From assembly GCA_031290955.1 (NCBI GenBank), contig JAISLJ010000173.1, positions 1 through 7,375 of the forward strand: 7,375 nt of DNA, read 5' to 3'. Origin of the DNA: Zoogloeaceae bacterium. Its GTDB lineage: Bacteria; Pseudomonadota; Gammaproteobacteria; Burkholderiales; Rhodocyclaceae. The number at the start of each line of letters is the position of its first letter. Position 1 is the first letter of the stretch. Positions 6,035 through 7,375 of the stretch are shown here, piece by piece. Below the pieces are notes generated by a model. The model did not search any database and had not been told where the DNA came from. It saw nothing but the letters and a program-made list of their open reading frames with translations. Made by a program: the position numbers and the translations under genes.

Positions 6035-6752
6035 CCAGCGCCGCCGTGGTATAGACGGCCTGCACGTCATCCAGGGATTCCAGCGCGTCCAGGAGTTTCT
6101 GCATTCGCGCCGCGTCCTCGCCCGCAAGTTCGGTTTCCGATTCGGGCCGCATGGTGATTTCGCCGAATTCGGCCCGGAAACCCGCCGCTTCGAGCGCCTC
6201 CTTCACGGTGATGAAATCGCCGGGGGCCGTGAGCGCCTCAAGCGAGCCATCCGCGTGGGAAACGACATCTTCCGCGCCCGCCTCGATGGCGGCTTCCATC
6301 AGTGCCGCCTCGTCCGTGCCGGGCGCGAAGATCAATTGACCGCAGTGCTGGAACTGGAAGGCCACGCAGCCATCCGTGCCCACATTGCCGCCGTGCTTGG
6401 CAAAAGCGTGTCGCACATCGGCCACAGTGCGGGTCTTGTTGTCGGTCAGGCAATCCACCATCACTGCCGCGCCATTGACGCCGTAGCCTTCGTAGCGGAC
6501 TTCCACGTATTCCACGCCTTCCAGTTCGCCCGTGCCTTTCTTGATGGCGTTCTCGATCTTGTCCTTGGGCATGTTCTGCGTCTTGGCCTTGTCGATGGCC
6601 ATGCGCAGGCGCGGATTGAATCCGGCATCGCCCCCGCCCATCTTGGCGGCGACGGTGATTTCCTTGGCAATCCGCGAGAACGCCGCGCCGCGCCGTTCAT
6701 CCTGGCGTCCCTTGCGATGCTGGATATTGGCCCATTTGGAGTGTCCGGCCAT
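6027..6752 (-). CDS. yebC: YebC/PmpR family protein (TACO1-like)
   Basis: This 241-residue cytosolic protein starts with the family signature MAGHSKWANIQHRKGRQD. It continues with FSRIAKEITVAAKMGGGD (25-42), NPRLRMAIDKAK (46-57), NMPKDKIENAIKKGTGELEG (60-79) and the DNKTRTVADVRHAFAKHGGN block (104-123). The C-terminal part (PGTDEAALMEAAIEAGAEDV, 144-163) fits the third domain. Length is the family norm. YebC proteins were long annotated as transcriptional regulators; more recent work on YebC/TACO1 homologues points to relief of ribosome stalling at proline-rich stretches. The sequence does not decide between these. The ATG at 6750-6752 is preferred over one four codons upstream because it begins the conserved MAGHSKW and has a GAGGA site 6 bases before it. 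ruvC overlaps its end, the usual yebC-ruvC pairing. Confidence 0.96.
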   Translation of the reverse strand: MAGHSKWANIQHRKGRQDERRGAAFSRIAKEITVAAKMGGGDAGFNPRLRMAIDKAKTQNMPKDKIENAIKKGTGELEGVEYVEVRYEGYGVNGAAVMVDCLTDNKTRTVADVRHAFAKHGGNVGTDGCVAFQFQHCGQLIFAPGTDEAALMEAAIEAGAEDVVSHADGSLEALTAPGDFITVKEALEAAGFRAEFGEITMRPESETELAGEDAARMQKLLDALESLDDVQAVYTTAALGE

Positions 6753-6781
6753 GATGTTCCTCAAACGAAAACAAAACCGCG

Positions 6782-6811
6782 ATTCTACCGCCTGTTCAAA
6801 ACGGCGGACAA
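6782..6811 (-). promoter_or_regulatory. Candidate sigma-70 promoter of yebC-ruvC
   Basis: On the minus strand TTGTCC (6806-6811; four of six matches) and TAGAAT (6782-6787; five of six) are spaced 18 bp apart. The predicted start is about 23 nt before the yebC ATG. This is the best-formed promoter in the window. Confidence 0.5.
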
Positions 6812-6903
6812 ATCCTGGCGAATGGCGCTTGCCCTGCGGGCGAGCCTGGCGTATGGAGGAAGCGTTGCGGGCGAGAAGCGAACCACATGTTCATGGCGTC
6901 CAT

Positions 6904-7029
6904 CCAGCGACGGAGAAAGATGCGCCAGCGGCGGAGAAACATTCGCCAGCGACGGAAAAACACGAGCCAGCGACGAAGAAACACGAGCTAACGACAGAGA
7001 AACACGAGCCAGCAATACAGAAACGTCGC
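6904..7029. repeat. Six-unit 21-bp tandem repeat (minisatellite)
   Basis: Six consecutive 21-bp units begin at 6904, 6925, 6946, 6967, 6988 and 7009. The consensus starts ccagcgacgg and continues with agaaacacgag. Units three to five are most alike (shared cacgag ends) and the outer units have diverged most. Because 21 is divisible by three, an open frame on the plus strand gives a seven-residue repeat of the PATEKHE kind, and one on the minus strand gives an ARVSLSL kind. Neither belongs to a supported gene. Confidence 0.9.
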
Positions 7030-7048
7030 AAACCGTCAAACTTTCGTC

Positions 7049-7076
7049 ATTGCGAGGGGCGAAGCCCCGTGGCAAT
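7049..7076. repeat. Dispersed palindromic repeat (attgcgag...ggcaat type)
   Basis: An outer stem attgc/gcaat (7049-7053 with 7072-7076) and an inner stem ggggc/gcccc (7056-7060 with 7064-7068, loop gaa) form a two-part hairpin. The pattern, attgcgagg...gaag...ggcaatcc, is a widespread intergenic repeat in many bacterial genomes, recognised here from memory. Confidence 0.6.
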
Positions 7077-7134
7077 CCATATCCACCATTCGGCGCGAAC
7101 GCGCCCATATATCCTCGCCCTCGGGGGAGAGGGT

Positions 7135-7247
7135 GGCGCGAAGCGCCGGGTTAGGGAGCCGTTCCCCACGGCGCTTTGCGCCGCTAACCTTCCCCAACCT
7201 TTCCGCAGCGCGACCGCCGAAGGAAAAATATGCGGCGCTTCGCGCCG
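7135..7247. repeat. Cluster of three short GC-rich hairpins
   Basis: Three hairpins with nearly the same stem occur in 113 bp: ggcgc-gaa-gcgcc (7135-7147), cggcgc-ttt-gcgccg (7169-7183) and cggcgc-ttc-gcgccg (7233-7247). ggttag (7149-7154) and ctaacc (7184-7189) can pair around the second one. The nearby ctcgggggagaggg sequence belongs to a type often seen in dispersed proteobacterial repeats. Confidence 0.6.
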
Positions 7248-7375
7248 GAGTGTGCACACCTTGTATCTTCCCCTTGCAGGCCGAAACGGATAGATTCCAC
7301 CCGTTTGACCGGCCCGGCTGGATAGTTCGTTGCGCCCTTGGAACAGAGATGATTCCGTGAGAGAGCCAGGAGCGT

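Larger units (their letters stand above)
6812..7375. other. Gene-free intergenic region rich in repeats
   Basis: This 564-bp stretch upstream of yebC shows no reading frame with a recognisable protein, ribosome binding site and codon pattern together. Open frames exist on both strands but run through the tandem repeat and the palindromes. The right 100 bases (about 7276-7375) show nothing I can identify. Confidence 0.6.

Noticed and set aside
6904..7029. Possible CRISPR array
   Set aside because: The 21-bp units are contiguous with no unique spacers and no cas genes are present.
5955..7154. Plus-strand open frame of 399 codons
   Set aside because: It is antisense to yebC and part of ruvC, then enters the repeat region; no motif supports it.
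7250..7259. Perfect 10-bp palindrome gtgtgcacac
   Set aside because: Self-complementary decamers are expected by chance at this scale, and nothing nearby gives it a context.
6532..7293. Plus-strand frame with PATEKHE-type seven-residue repeats
   Set aside because: It begins antisense inside yebC and runs through the minisatellite and the palindromic repeats. The repetition follows from the 21-bp DNA unit, and there is no recognisable domain or ribosome binding site.

Overview
The window looks like a chromosomal segment of a betaproteobacterium. The calls come from reading the translations by eye: the Dcd, MaeB, RuvC and YebC proteins all read like betaproteobacterial orthologues (Rhodocyclales or Nitrosomonadales are plausible). 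The DNA is GC-rich with strong GC third-position bias, which also creates many long but empty antisense reading frames. Almost all real genes lie on the minus strand.

Layout from left to right. Bases 1-178 hold no gene. They contain a 12-bp-arm hairpin repeat, two 10-bp direct repeats that look like a worn insertion-sequence end, and a weak terminator-like hairpin. Bases 179-2111 (minus) carry, in transcription order, dcd (dCTP deaminase), a C-terminal scrap of an IS481/IS3-type transposase, a ten-helix EamA/DMT transporter, and a small SpoIIAA-like (STAS/SEC14-like) protein. The transposase scrap is in frame with the transporter and makes its reading frame look 39 codons too long. Bases 2316-2771 (plus) are an AT-richer orphan beta-sandwich-type domain resembling DUF7024. 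It has no convincing start and probably is what is left of a larger gene. A 12-bp hairpin separates it from the convergent maeB.

Bases 2845-5142 (minus) encode MaeB, a malic enzyme fused to a phosphotransacetylase-like domain. Its last codons lie in a tandem 18-bp duplication. Its 280-bp upstream region has a candidate promoter, a nested stem-loop just 5' of the ribosome binding site, and a 13-bp inverted repeat. Bases 5423-6752 (minus) are yebC-ruvC, overlapping by 8 bp with a GTG start for ruvC and preceded by a plausible sigma-70-type promoter. The usual ruvA and ruvB do not follow ruvC here. Bases 6753-7375 have no gene I can support. They hold a six-unit 21-bp minisatellite and a series of short palindromic elements of the kind dispersed in many proteobacterial genomes.

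Functionally the genes are housekeeping: dUTP/dTTP supply (dcd), C4-to-pyruvate and NADPH metabolism (maeB), Holliday-junction resolution (ruvC) and a translation or regulatory factor (yebC). I see no defence system, biosynthetic cluster, CRISPR array or other new multi-gene system. The interest lies in mobile-element scars, repeats and the maeB leader.
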